Assembly: GCA_002633025.1 (NCBI GenBank)
Contig: NMRB01000024.1
Span: 266,064 to 330,063 of the forward strand
DNA length: 64,000 bases
Direction: 5' to 3'
DNA from: Notospermus geniculatus
Lineage: Eukaryota; Nemertea; Pilidiophora; Heteronemertea; Lineidae
The stretch's first letter is position 1. Each line of letters starts with the position of its first letter. The notes beneath the pieces were generated by a model. The model made no database searches. It was not told the origin of the DNA and saw only the letters and a program-made list of their open reading frames with translations. The position numbers were made by a program, and so were the translations under genes. This document shows positions 1 through 11,100 of the stretch, in pieces.

Positions 1-1249
1 TGAGATAAGATTTAGAGAAATATCTCGGATGAGGCCTGCCCTTATAGGACAGGGCCTGTAGCATTCTTTTTTCTTCTAAAATGCATTTTAGGGCTACATT
101 CTGTGACGTGTTGAACTTCACTCATTTCCAAACACAACCCCTTCTGCCACTCTTGACCATCTTTTAAGGGTTCGTCCATCAGATGGACCCCTTCGTTTCT
201 ATTTTCCTAAAGAGATGCCAGTTTGTTGAAATCTGTCATCGCATCATAATAGTATAGTAGATCCTCACAACCCGCAATACCAGTGTATGCATGTGTGGCA
301 CTGTCTACTAAATACCCGCGTAAAAACTACCGACGTCTGCCATTGGTCGTTGACAGACTACACCCCTCTACGTTGGTCTCAATATTACGTAATGCATTCT
401 TCGTGAGACTAGGCCGGGCGAGTCCATCTTGGAAAAGAGAACACAGCTTGCGACCTTTGAAGCAATTTAGATTTTTCTTCTTAAACCAACAAAAAACAGT
501 CAAGTTAAACAAAAATTGAAACAAAAGAGTTCACGTTGGCCTTTTTTAAAGAGGAAACCATCCGACTTCATTGTTTTCCGTGGGCGCTTGACCCTCTCCT
601 CCCTGGCGATATAATAGCCTCGACTGGGATAGGAGTTGTTTTGTATGAAATTGGGTATGGACGCGCGTGTGAGCTTCACCATAGCGGGACTTCACATGGA
701 GCGGATACTAAAATACACTGCGTTTTTTCCGCGTAAGTAATTCATGAATTCACCTTCCTTTGAAAAAGTGAATTTGCAAGTCTCGAAATGAATGCATTGA
801 TTTGGGGGAAATGTCGAATTGTATGATGTTTTTGGCCGTTTTGAAGAGTCGGACCGATGCGCAAGTTGCTCGAAAAGGGCGCGCATTGCCCTGCGCATGC
901 TTGTTGCTCAGGCCCATGCTATTTTGAGATGCGCGGCATGTACTTTACATTCCCGAATGATTTTTTTGTGATGAGAGTCGGGACGCATTTTGTTCTTTTT
1001 TTATAAAAAGAATTGGAAACTTTTAGAAAATCTTTCCCGGGCAGGTTGTCCGGTTACGAAATCAACCAGCACGCACCATTTTCTGTTGCGCGCTCAATTC
1101 GCTCGTCGGCACACATGGAATAGCGCTTGTGATTTTGTAATCCTGAATCCATTGCCAGCATCACCCCTTTTTCCTCGCAGGTTCCCGACAGAACAATTCC
1201 TTGACCGTGACAAGCCGCACCGTGTGATGTTGACAGTATGCCATCGCCA

Positions 1250-1452
1250 GGTCCCGGGTTCGAATCCATCCCGGGCCCAGCTCTTTACGTCCGTCGCATG
1301 AGACAGTAATTAGCCGGCGGTGGTGCCTTGTACTTTGTTCCTTTGCAAGGGCAAGTAAAAGACCCCATCCAAGTGAGGAACATGAGTAGCTTGAGATGCC
1401 CTCCTCCATACTCACCAGGGCCAATGATGGCTTTGGCCCTGACGGAAAAATC
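1250..1452 (+). repeat. SINE of the GGCCCTGACGGAAAAATC-tail family
   Basis: A B-box-like GGGTTCGAATCC at 1257-1268 precedes the family body and ends in the shared tail. No gene surrounds it. Confidence 0.7.
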
Positions 1453-2857
1453 TAGAACACAATGCCATCTACCTCGTGGAGTACGCAACATGTTTTCTTA
1501 AACCACCTCTGACCTGATGTGACCTGATGAGATTGTGACTCTTGCCAATAGAGACATCACATCACAATCATTGAAGAGACTTCCCACAGGCCCTCTGTTA
1601 AAGGGGACACTCAGTCGACAGGCGTACACTCAAAACAGGTCCTCAGGACACCTCCTTCGTCATGTGGATGTGTGAAAGGACAGCTGTAGAACTTGTCCCC
1701 GGGAAAAACTGTCCTCAAAATATCCCCACCATTGGTATATTTTAATCTCTGGCGAAAAACACATGGATTACACTACCCTACCAAGGATTACTCCAGAACG
1801 ATGCCGAATGGGCGTGACGGACAGCTGGAGTTGACTCCGTCAGGCGTCAACAGATGAACACTGAAAAACAGTCTGCAATCTGCAATGGCGGACGAAGACT
1901 AGGGAAATGGTAAGAAGTTTTCAATTGTTTGCACATCGGGACACATTTTTCGTCGCACAACAGCCGAAAATTTCAACTCAAAAAGTTCAAACAAAAATAT
2001 TTTCGGTTTTGTGTGCCCTCTGGCGGTGTCATAACAAACTAACCGTCTCCGGAGACATCACAAAACAACGCGGTCATGAGCACCATCAAAAATTGGTTTC
2101 GGCAACTTTTCGTTTTCGTCATTGAGTTTTAAGTGCTTTTAGTGTCCCGATCTCCCCACCCCCAATTCTCTTTTTCAGCCTTTTCACCCATGATTTGTAG
2201 GATACTGACGCTTTGTCGTTTAGGCGTAGACCTACATGATTGATTGATAATCAATTGAATGATTTGCTGCGCATCTTTTTGTGCGCTGCGTATTTATGTT
2301 GATGTTGCGTTCATCGGTTCGAAAATTATGGTTTGAGCGAAGTCGAAATTTCACTTCGTCAAGGTCACTTCACAGAAACGTAAGTCGTGGCTCGGACATG
2401 AACGAATTTGAAAAGGTGACACCAGGGTGATGAACATAGGCCCTTGGGATGTGTTGGGGAGGGATAGGCCTAGGCCTACGTGTGGGCATTTTTTCCCTGC
2501 ACCTACATACATCTCCCCGCACGCACGAATATTTTCGCAAGACTGAATGACTTCTTTCAAAAATTCTTACCGGCGAACCCTCCCAAAGGTCCGGGCGGGT
2601 GGGACAGTCATTCAGTCTTGTGCATTTCAAGAATGGAGACGATCTACTTTCATTCTTGGAAATTTGTCTGTGGATGATTTCCCTTTCAGGAATTTGTAGA
2701 AGGTTTGTAAACCTGGTTTAGAAACCTTTTGCAGATTGGTTATTAACATGGTGCCGGTTGTTTTTCGTCTTTTTTGGAAGGAAGGAAGGATGTTTCTGGT
2801 GGATAAGTTGCAAAATATCTGATGTGTCCTTCGGCGTGTTGAAATTAGCTCTAGGAA

Positions 2858-2965
2858 AATTCGTCCCTTGAAAATTCCTCCCCATAAAATTCGTCCGGGA
2901 AAATTCGTCCGTGGATGAAACGGAAAATTTGTCCCGGATCAATTCGTCCCAGAGGAAAATTCGTA
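2858..2965. repeat. Degenerate AAAATTCGTCC repeat
   Basis: The 11-mer and close variants recur six or more times in about 110 bp with irregular spacing. Confidence 0.7.
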
Positions 2966-3089
2966 ACCGTTGAAATTAACCTCTCAAGAAGTGCGAAACA
3001 TTTTTAGCACCAAATTGTGAGTTCAGGATTTCTTTGGTTCGAAGACATTTCCATTCGTCCCGTCTACTCCTTACCTGCGGGCGGGCGGG

Positions 3090-3090
3090 N
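3090..3090. other. Single N in a G-rich stretch
   Basis: An isolated N inside a GCGGGCGGG-like run, probably another contig join or an unresolved homopolymer. Confidence 0.7.
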
Positions 3091-3410
3091 GGGGACATCA
3101 GAAAAACGTCATGGTGCATTTTATCCCGAACTCACAGAATTTACCTGCAAATTGCGGCTAAGACCAGAAACGAATTGAGACAAGAGTTCTTGACATGCCA
3201 CAATGAGCTCTTTCGACAAAATACGTCGATTTTGAATCACTTTGAGTGCAGGAGGGAACCGGACCCTCCTGAACGGACAATTTTTTCAGATATTTTACAA
3301 TTAAAGGAGGTAAGTCAACAATCGGTGCCATGTGAAAGCGGAATCTAGTTATGAGATGTCATTTGGTGGATGTGACGTCACAGAACTAGATCCTGCTTTC
3401 TGTAGATAAT

Positions 3411-3560
3411 GGGGAGGTTTCGAAATCAAACGATAAACCAAACCTTTACGACAACATTATTTTTCGTACTACACATTAACCAGATTTTGCATTGCATTTT
3501 CGGTACAAAAATAAAGTTGTCGTTTTCGTTTACGTTTATCGTTTGATTTCGAAACCTCCC
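3411..3560. mobile_element. MITE with 27-bp perfect terminal inverted repeats
   Basis: Both ends carry GGGAGGTTTCGAAATCAAAC in inverted orientation, flanked by TAAT direct repeats (3407-3410, 3561-3564). Confidence 0.88.
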
Positions 3561-3704
3561 TAATATGACAGGTAGGTTCCAATCCAAATCAGGCGCTTCG
3601 GAAGAAAGAAGTCAACCAAAGTACGTACCCTCTACGTTTACTTTAACCCATCTGTCTGTACTCGAAGTTTTAGCGAATTGGTCGCACCGGCCCTCCCTAA
3701 AGCG

Positions 3705-3960
3705 GGGAATCCACCAATGATTTTCAAGCTAATTTTGCGTTGCGACTACATGTACTTGCTTTGCAACTGGGTTGCGTTGCAACTGGGCACTCGATCGCCG
3801 TAGTGGACTCGCCAGACGTGATTTCCACCAATGGCGAAGATGTGGTCAATTTCAGTCGGCAATCGATCGGCGACCGGTGTCAGTTCCTTGCGATCGTATT
3901 CAATCGCAGGTAGCAGGTTGCAAAGCAAGTCGCAACGCAGAAAATCAGCAGTGGATTCCT
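3705..3960. mobile_element. Inverted-repeat element with GGAATCCAC ends
   Basis: Arms share GGAATCCAC, TGCGTTGCGACT and CTTGCTTTGCAAC blocks in inverted orientation. About 255 bp, noncoding. Confidence 0.7.
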
Positions 3961-4569
3961 AGCTTATCACTGTCTGTAAATATGATTGTTTTTAATCACT
4001 TTTTATTGAAGCTATATATGTGTGTTGTATATTTATGCTGTAATTAATTCTACTTTTTTCCACATAACTAATTCACACTCTCTCCTATTTTTACTGCGTG
4101 AACTTTTGAAATTTTGGTGAGGGGACGATTTGAGCATTTCACCTCTGATCGACGGCGCTGCTCGGAAAACAACAATCTGGATTAATCCACCTAAAAAGCT
4201 ATTCAAAAGTTTGACGTTCCGTCAAATCTGATTTCATGAGCAATTCATGAAACTTTACAAGTACATGTACTTTTTTCAAGATTCAGATTGAAAAGTGCAT
4301 TATTTTGATGTGATGGGGTGTGGTCCCTCTCGAGTCTGCTGGCCTCACATGCTGTGGGAGGGGCAAGTGGCAGCGACTCGCGGGGATCACAGAAAATACG
4401 TTCTCAGGATACTGCGACGTGATGTTTATGATCGACATGTATGCCTAAAAACAACTTACTTGAGAGGAAGTAACATGCGCAATGCCTCCTCGAAGGTGCT
4501 CCCTTAGTAAAAAGTTGTAACCTTCGGAAACCTTCGGGAAATTTTCGTTCGGGGATGGACGGATGTATT

Positions 4570-4685
4570 AGAGTTTTCGCAATGCCCCCAAAACGCCAAC
4601 GGGAACGCCAAACCCATTGTTCGATGCCACGAAGGGAGCACTATAGACGTTCGCGTTGGCGTTTCGGGGGCTTTGCGAAGACTCT
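4570..4685. mobile_element. Inverted-repeat element with AGAGTTTTCGCAA ends
   Basis: Arms of about 36 bp (AGAGTTTTCGCAATGCCCCC and its imperfect inverse), 116 bp in total. Confidence 0.75.
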
Positions 4686-5243
4686 CTATTTATTTGCGCG
4701 TGGACGTTCATTTTTCGCGAATTTCACCATCGAAGGCGAGTCTTTTGACCGATTGGTACTAAATGGATTTTTCATTCAGTGATGGGGCCCCGTGGATGTA
4801 TGTAGGCTAAGGTCAGGCCCACAAGCGTCACTTGCAGTTGACGCTCTCTCAGTTGTTGTTTGGGCCTGTTTGGTTCGAGTTTTTAGAGCGAGTAGTCTTG
4901 CGCAGCCAGCCGTTTTGTTCCGCAGTGCAGCTTTGCGATTCCCAAATTCGCAAAAGCGTCTAGGTGACCGAGCCTAGAGCGATAGTAAACTGGTTCCCTG
5001 CACTCGAGGGCAGCAGACTAGTCTAGAGCGAAATTAGGGCGGCTTCAGTAGGATTGCTTTTGGAATCTAGTCAAGGGCTGTTGACTCTCACTTTTACAAT
5101 AACTGTAATCCGGTCTAAAAAACAAACATCAACAAAGATTTACGCACTTCCAAGATTTTAATTCAGTTAGACATAATCATGACTTTAGTAGCGATAAGCC
5201 CACTTACAAACAAAACCTTTCAGAATATGTACATTTTTTACAT

Positions 5244-5500
5244 CTATACAAAACAAAAATAACGTTTTCGAAAATGGACAATATGCACCAGGGGAAGATA
5301 ACTCAACACAAGCAAGGAATACCTCAAACTATCGGCCAAGACATAGTCGCCTTCTTGATATGCTACACCAGTGACCTGCTGCAGAATGTTGGCACTGCAA
5401 AAGCCGAGACTTGCAAAACTGTATGCTCCCTCTCCATATCCACTTCTTGTCGACCAAGTTTCATACAAGACAGAATGAACTAACTCGTCTGCTTCAAGCA
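5244..5500 (-). CDS. Possible terminal exon of an unrecognised gene
   Basis: An open frame of about 85 codons ending in TAG has coding-like composition (segments such as YETWSTRSGYGEGAYSFASL and DSLRYSLLVLSYLPLVHIV, the latter hydrophobic enough for a membrane helix). It lies downstream of NEURL4 on the same strand. Other open pieces with splice-like ends sit at about 6391-6480 and 6140-6250. I could not assemble them into one phase-consistent chain and do not recognise the family. Chance open frames are a real alternative. Confidence 0.25.
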
Positions 5501-7140
5501 GACGACATCTTTTGTCAAAGTGTCCTCACATCCTGTTGTGTTGATTGAAAAATATTTGAAGAAAGTTTGTTCTTATCAACCACCTGAAGAACATTTTTTC
5601 AAATTTCTTCCAATTCGTTCCTCCAGACTTGACAGAAGAAGGTATTCTTACCTCAAGCCTGGGGGGGCAGATGACCTTGATTTCTGTTTCCAATATCCCA
5701 TTTGATCGAAGGAATGCAACATAATAGACTGTCAATGACAACATTGCTATTATAATAAGTTAATGAGAGGCCCCTCAATTACCCACAAACAGAGCTTGAC
5801 GACCCGTACCACAGAACAACAGACAGCTTGGGCTGCTGGGTTTTGATGTGATGATGCTTCAGGCGGAAGACATGTTTGCATTTGTATTAGTATTTTTTCC
5901 CGTCGGGGCCGAATCCAAAGCATTATTGGCCCTGGTAAATATATGGAATATACCCGGTAGGCCATCTCAAGCTATTCATGTTCCTCACCTGGATAGGGTC
6001 TTTTACTTGCCCTTGCAAAGGTATAAGGTTGAAAATTAGCTGTTCTACATGTAATTAGGAAATCCTATTGATATGGTGAAACTGGTGATGATGGGGTAAC
6101 TGAGAGGCCTGATGTAAAGATGCATGGCTGTAACCTTATCTACAAAGCACAGAGTAACGAACTGCAAAGTCAAGCCGTAAGTTCCAGAAGGAATCATTGA
6201 TGACAAGCCCATGATAGAAGCGTGTTCATTCAAAGTGGATGACCCAGTACAATCAGCAAGAAGGCCAAGAATTATTGCCGAAATTTTGAGTTGACAGTAT
6301 TTTCAAGTTCTGAATTCTCAGTGTGCAAAGGAGTAATATACTCCGTGAATTTCAACAAATCTTTCCATGATAATGTTGTCTACACCATCAAGTCTTACGG
6401 TATTTCTCCAAAAGTTCCACAGAAATCTAGTCCCATAAGTTTATTTCCACGTAAAGAAATGTCTTTCTTGGGTAAAATGTTGTCAGTGAGTCGTGCATCG
6501 TCTCAACACCCACTCCCACTATGTGGCTGCCCAGGACTAAACGAGTGCCAGTCGGAAAGGGGGGCCCTCCCCCAGAAAAATTTGAAATCTAGACTTGCTG
6601 AAATGCGATTTCCTGGCACCTGAGAGTCGAAATAATGAGCTCATTTGGAGTCAAAATGACCTCGATCCACTCTATTGCAACTTAGGCAGCCCGCCGTTGT
6701 CATTGTCATTGGTCAGAACTGTGTCAGAAGCCCCGCCGGGAAGCACATTTGGTGAATGGGAACAGAAAGGAAATTCGGAAGTGTGCGTGGCGGGCATCTC
6801 TTGTGGCACATTTCGTTAGTTCTGATGGTTGGAAAATACTCTTTTTAGGCCGAGTGCCGGTCGGCATTTCTGCATCCTGGATGGGGCCGTCCGGCGCCGA
6901 CCAGCAGCGGCAGAATCCTGCCTGGTCTGTTAACTCGGTCTCAAACCAAGTTGGCAGCTTTGAAGAAACAACTCCAAGTTTAGCTCGTAGTGAGAGTGGG
7001 AGTTGGAGCAGTGGGCCACCTACATGTATCTAAGGTGCGTCTCCACTACAGCTAATACCACTGCACTTTGCGGCGTGCAGAGCGGTTTTCACAGGAAGAA
7101 TACTCAGATGCATGGAATGCGTTTTATGCGTCATTTCCCC

Positions 7141-8179
7141 TCAATCAACTTTAATAAGCAGTCCTGATAATATTGTAGCACCACGTTCCTTCGTTGACCA
7201 TTCTAATTCATTATTGTTGAAGCGAGAATCAATCTGTTCGTTGGCTCCGATCGTTTGAGGCTCCACGCGATACGAGCCTGGTTTGATGAGAACTTGGAAA
7301 AGTAATCGTGCTTGATGGGTTTTTCTTGTTTTTGGATCTCTGAAACTGAAAAATGAGGTGATTTAACGAGTAACTTGAGATGGCCTCTTCCATACTTGCC
7401 AAACAGGCCTCTCAATGGGGACCCTAGCTCACTGCCTCAATAGGTGTCACTAGTGGTTAAAACTATTGAAATGAAACTGACATCCCGGTCCTGATCAATT
7501 TCCCACACAAAAGGCGTCCATTGTATAGGACCGGGTTTCGGTATGCTGCTCTCTATCGCAGCTAGGATCCCAATTACATCAGGTGCAATCCCCATTACAC
7601 CGTATTTTGCCTGATTGTTTTGTTCACTTACTCATGTTTTGGGGCAAAAACATCACATGCAGCATAAAACGTCGTCGGTGAAACAACGATTTGCTTCAAA
7701 TCACAGTCATCGGGTTTCTTTTTCTCTGAGAAATAATTTGGCTGCGGAGCAAGGAGAGCACTTCCCATAACATCACCTGAATAATAACAAAATTAAAGGG
7801 ACGTTTTCATAAGATATAATGAACAATTTCCAGATTCCACATTATTTAACTCTTACAGTGCCAAGATTTTTGGCATTTTTTACCATTTTCATCCCCAACT
7901 GCATTTCTATCTAAAAGCAGTAGTGGCGATGTAACCCCATTAAAAGATCGAGTTACGAGCACTAAGTGACAAACTGGAAATTCCAAGGACTTGCATGAGT
8001 TCCAGACTGCAAAACCTCCACTCCCGCAAAGTCTGAACCAGGCTGTAAGAATCAATAACTTACTTGGCACATGTAATTGTCCACAGTCGAGTATTTTTCT
8101 GATGGCGCCAACCTGTGTACCGTGGTAGGCCACATGCCACTTCTCAAAGACGTTCATTGCATCTGCTTTTGCGGGTACT
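7141..8179 (-). other. NEURL4: NEURL4 C-terminal domain, last three exons (ART-like motif spacing)
   Basis: Exons 22-24 encode residues about 1259-1413. Visible motifs in order are WHVAYHGT with a following I-x-K-I-L-D-x-G-x-L helix-like segment, then [15 protein letters not shown], then [12 protein letters not shown], then [13 protein letters not shown] followed by a hydrophobic strand ending IKVD. Human NEURL4 has the same blocks. The order H-G-T, S-P-x-x-x-Y, E followed by a strand recalls the H-Y-E arrangement of PARP-like ADP-ribosyltransferases. This is a motif-level inference, not a demonstrated activity. Confidence 0.6.
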
Positions 8180-11100
8180 CTACAAAGAAAAAATGTCGAT
8201 GGATTTTGCCAAATTGGGATACGCTTTGGTATGATATGCCATACATGAAGATTCAATACCTCAGCATACAAAACTTTAAGTTTGGGTTTGTATGATATGT
8301 ATGATATCAACAACGGTAGAGGTTCTCATCCACTTTAACTTTAACCCCAGTCTATCCTGAAACCTTTCAGTAGAACTCAGATGAGCTGCTCATTCAGCGC
8401 TACAATCTGAGCATTTCAGACCAGTAGCCATTCATATACCTGGGTGGAGAGAGGCCAGTGAGGCAGAGAGACTTGCCAAAAGTCTCACGCCACAGTGGAT
8501 TCGGACGTGGGACCGCCCTGACCGTCAGTCAGAGACCCGAACCACTACAATCCTTACCTGAGAGCAAATCGGCACCAGCCAAATGGAACCCCGTACTCCT
8601 TCGGTGGGTCACCCTGTCGCATGTACGCTTCGTCCCCTCGGATTTTATGGCACATCTCACAGTAACAGATGTTGAAGTCAGAGTTGAAGTAGCCCTCTGG
8701 AACAAAATTACAGATCAGTCATGGATTGCATAATCAATTCAAATCAGTGGAACTTAGGAGCAACGGTCTCACTAGGCCTACTTGGTACTGTTGAACCATG
8801 GTGTGGCCCACAATGGGGTGCTGGAGAAAGTAATGTCACGACGTTATTTCCATTTATTTCTGGCGTGAAAACAACCCTTTTGTTTCGGTCGCCTGGCATT
8901 AAAATCTACATCATCTTGTAGCAGATGAAAATTTCTGCATTTTTCGGTGCTTTTTTTCCTTAAAATGAAGAGATAGGACGGCGATAATGGCAACGTCTTT
9001 ATCTCATATTCCTGTAGAAAAATGTACAGCTCATTTTTTCACGACGCATCGTCAACACTTAAAATGACGTCGCTTCGGTCGCACCGCTCGCAGCGCCGAC
9101 CTGTCAGGTTAAACGGCACGCAGGTTCCTCACTCACACTGAGCTAAGGCCCTTCCTTGTCATGATGCTAAGTATTTACCTGGAAGCCCAAGAGACACCTT
9201 GTAGCGAGAACACATCTTTTGATATTCACAATTCTTAATTTGATTGATTTCTATTGGAGGACAAATCTTCTCCTTCACACCTGAAATAAAAGGAATACAT
9301 TACATCCTCAGAGATACTTGACAGGATCCAAATACATTACATCCTCAGAGATACTTGACAGGATCCAAATACATTACATCCTCAGAGATACTTGACAGGA
9401 TCCAAATACATTACATCCTCAGAGATACTTGACAGGATCCAAATACATTACATCCTCAGATACTTGACAGGATCCAAATACATTACATCCTCAGAGATAC
9501 TTGACAGGATTCAAATACATTACATCCTCAGATACTTGACAGGATCCAAATACATTACATCCTCAGAGATACTTGACAGGATCCAAATACATTACATCCT
9601 AAGAGATACTTGACAGGATCCAAATACATTACATCCTCAGAGATACTTGACAGGATCCAAATACATTACATCCTCAGAGATACTTGACAGGATCCAATGA
9701 ATACACATGCCCCGGGGTTTGAATTGTTCTGGTTTTCCCAGCTCAGTGTCAATCTCCTTGTGACACTACAGGCCCGTTACCACCAAGGGTTGGTTCATAC
9801 TCCGTCCGGATTTTACATCGACTATGGTCAATTTCAATGTGTGTGCACATTCACGCCTTGGAAACCTGCGATCAGTTTCACGCGCTTGACGGTCCGCGAG
9901 CAAGTATGAATTGGCCCTAAACCTTTCCTGCATTAGTTTGCAGTGTGCTTTTGACAGGTTTGGCAAGACCTTCAATGATTCAGCCATAACAGCCAATCAT
10001 GTACCCTGAGAGAGAAGAAACGGAGATCGTACCTTCCACCATGTCGGCCTTCTCCCGTTGATCAGGCGGCGAAGGCGGCTGTGACGTGTCATCATCCTTG
10101 ACCACCGTCACCTGATCACACTGACCGTAAAGGTCAACAACGGCGTAGCAGACGCTAGGTATATCCTTGGCGGCCACGCCTTGGTCGATCCCGTTCACGA
10201 ATAAATGTAACGCACCATCATCGTCGACCATTATTCCGATCACATGACCTGTTTGTAGACTGTTGAGATTTGGACCGTATCGTTCCTTTACCTGGAAAAG
10301 ACATGTTATGAGCTGCCGTGGTCTAGTGGCTAGGGTCTCTGGGAAGTGGTCAGAGGGTCTGTGGTTCAATCTCCACTGTCGGTGTGAGACTTGGGCTAAG
10401 TCTCTCCACAGAACTGGCTCACCACACGCAGGTGTTAAAGGGGTACCTTGCTGGCAGTGATGGTTAAAGGTGAATGGCTAGTCCTATCTAGACAGGATAA
10501 GAATGTGAAGTGCAAGTGACAATGTGATGCAGAACAAAGGCACTACATAGATCCTCACGTTGTGCTACTGTGACACACCAGAACGGGAGCTTGTTGTGCT
10601 ACTGTGACACACCAGAATGGGAGCTTGTTGTGCTACTCAGTACTGTGACACTCCAGAATGGGACCTTGTCCATTTTGGCATCCCTGGTGAGATGTGGGCT
10701 TACCTTTACTCCACAGTGAAATAATGAATCGCCCTGGATCATCCAAGATGGCCGCTTTATTCCGACGGCAGACACAGGGAACGTGAATTTATCGGGTTGA
10801 AAGCCGATGACCCCGATCACCAGAGATGACGTCCACTGCAGATCGAGAGTGTCGATTCGAACCTGAAAAAAAGAAACGATTTGATATAGTAGGAGCTCTT
10901 CATGACACACTGAGGTTGGAGGTGTGAATGAATCTTCTGTTTGGAGTCTGATGGCCAACTTTTACAAATTTTGCAGTGGGCAGGGCAGTTTTAACAAAGT
11001 GGGCCTGACGGGGAATTGAACCCGAAACTTCAGAGGTGACAGGCGCCAATGTTTCCATTGCACCACTCTACATTTCTCCATCCACTTACCCTGAATATAT

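Larger units (their letters stand above)
1..5240. other. Left flank: repeats, no supported gene
   Basis: Apart from the elements listed (1250-1452, 2858-2965, 3411-3560, 3705-3960, 4570-4685) I see no conserved protein, splice chain or RNA gene. The open frames present are short and composition-driven. Confidence 0.6.

Noticed and set aside
1250-1275. tRNA gene at the GGTTCGAATCC box
   Set aside because: No cloverleaf could be drawn, and the sequence continues into a dispersed SINE body.
283-1301. Several short open frames in the first kilobase
   Set aside because: They have no recognisable domain, splice partners or conservation signal.
9293-9696. 37-bp direct repeats as a CRISPR array
   Set aside because: The units are contiguous with no unique spacers, and the locus is an intron of an animal gene.
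10311-10385. Functional tRNA in NEURL4 intron 18
   Set aside because: A and B boxes are present but the acceptor stem does not pair and a SINE body follows.
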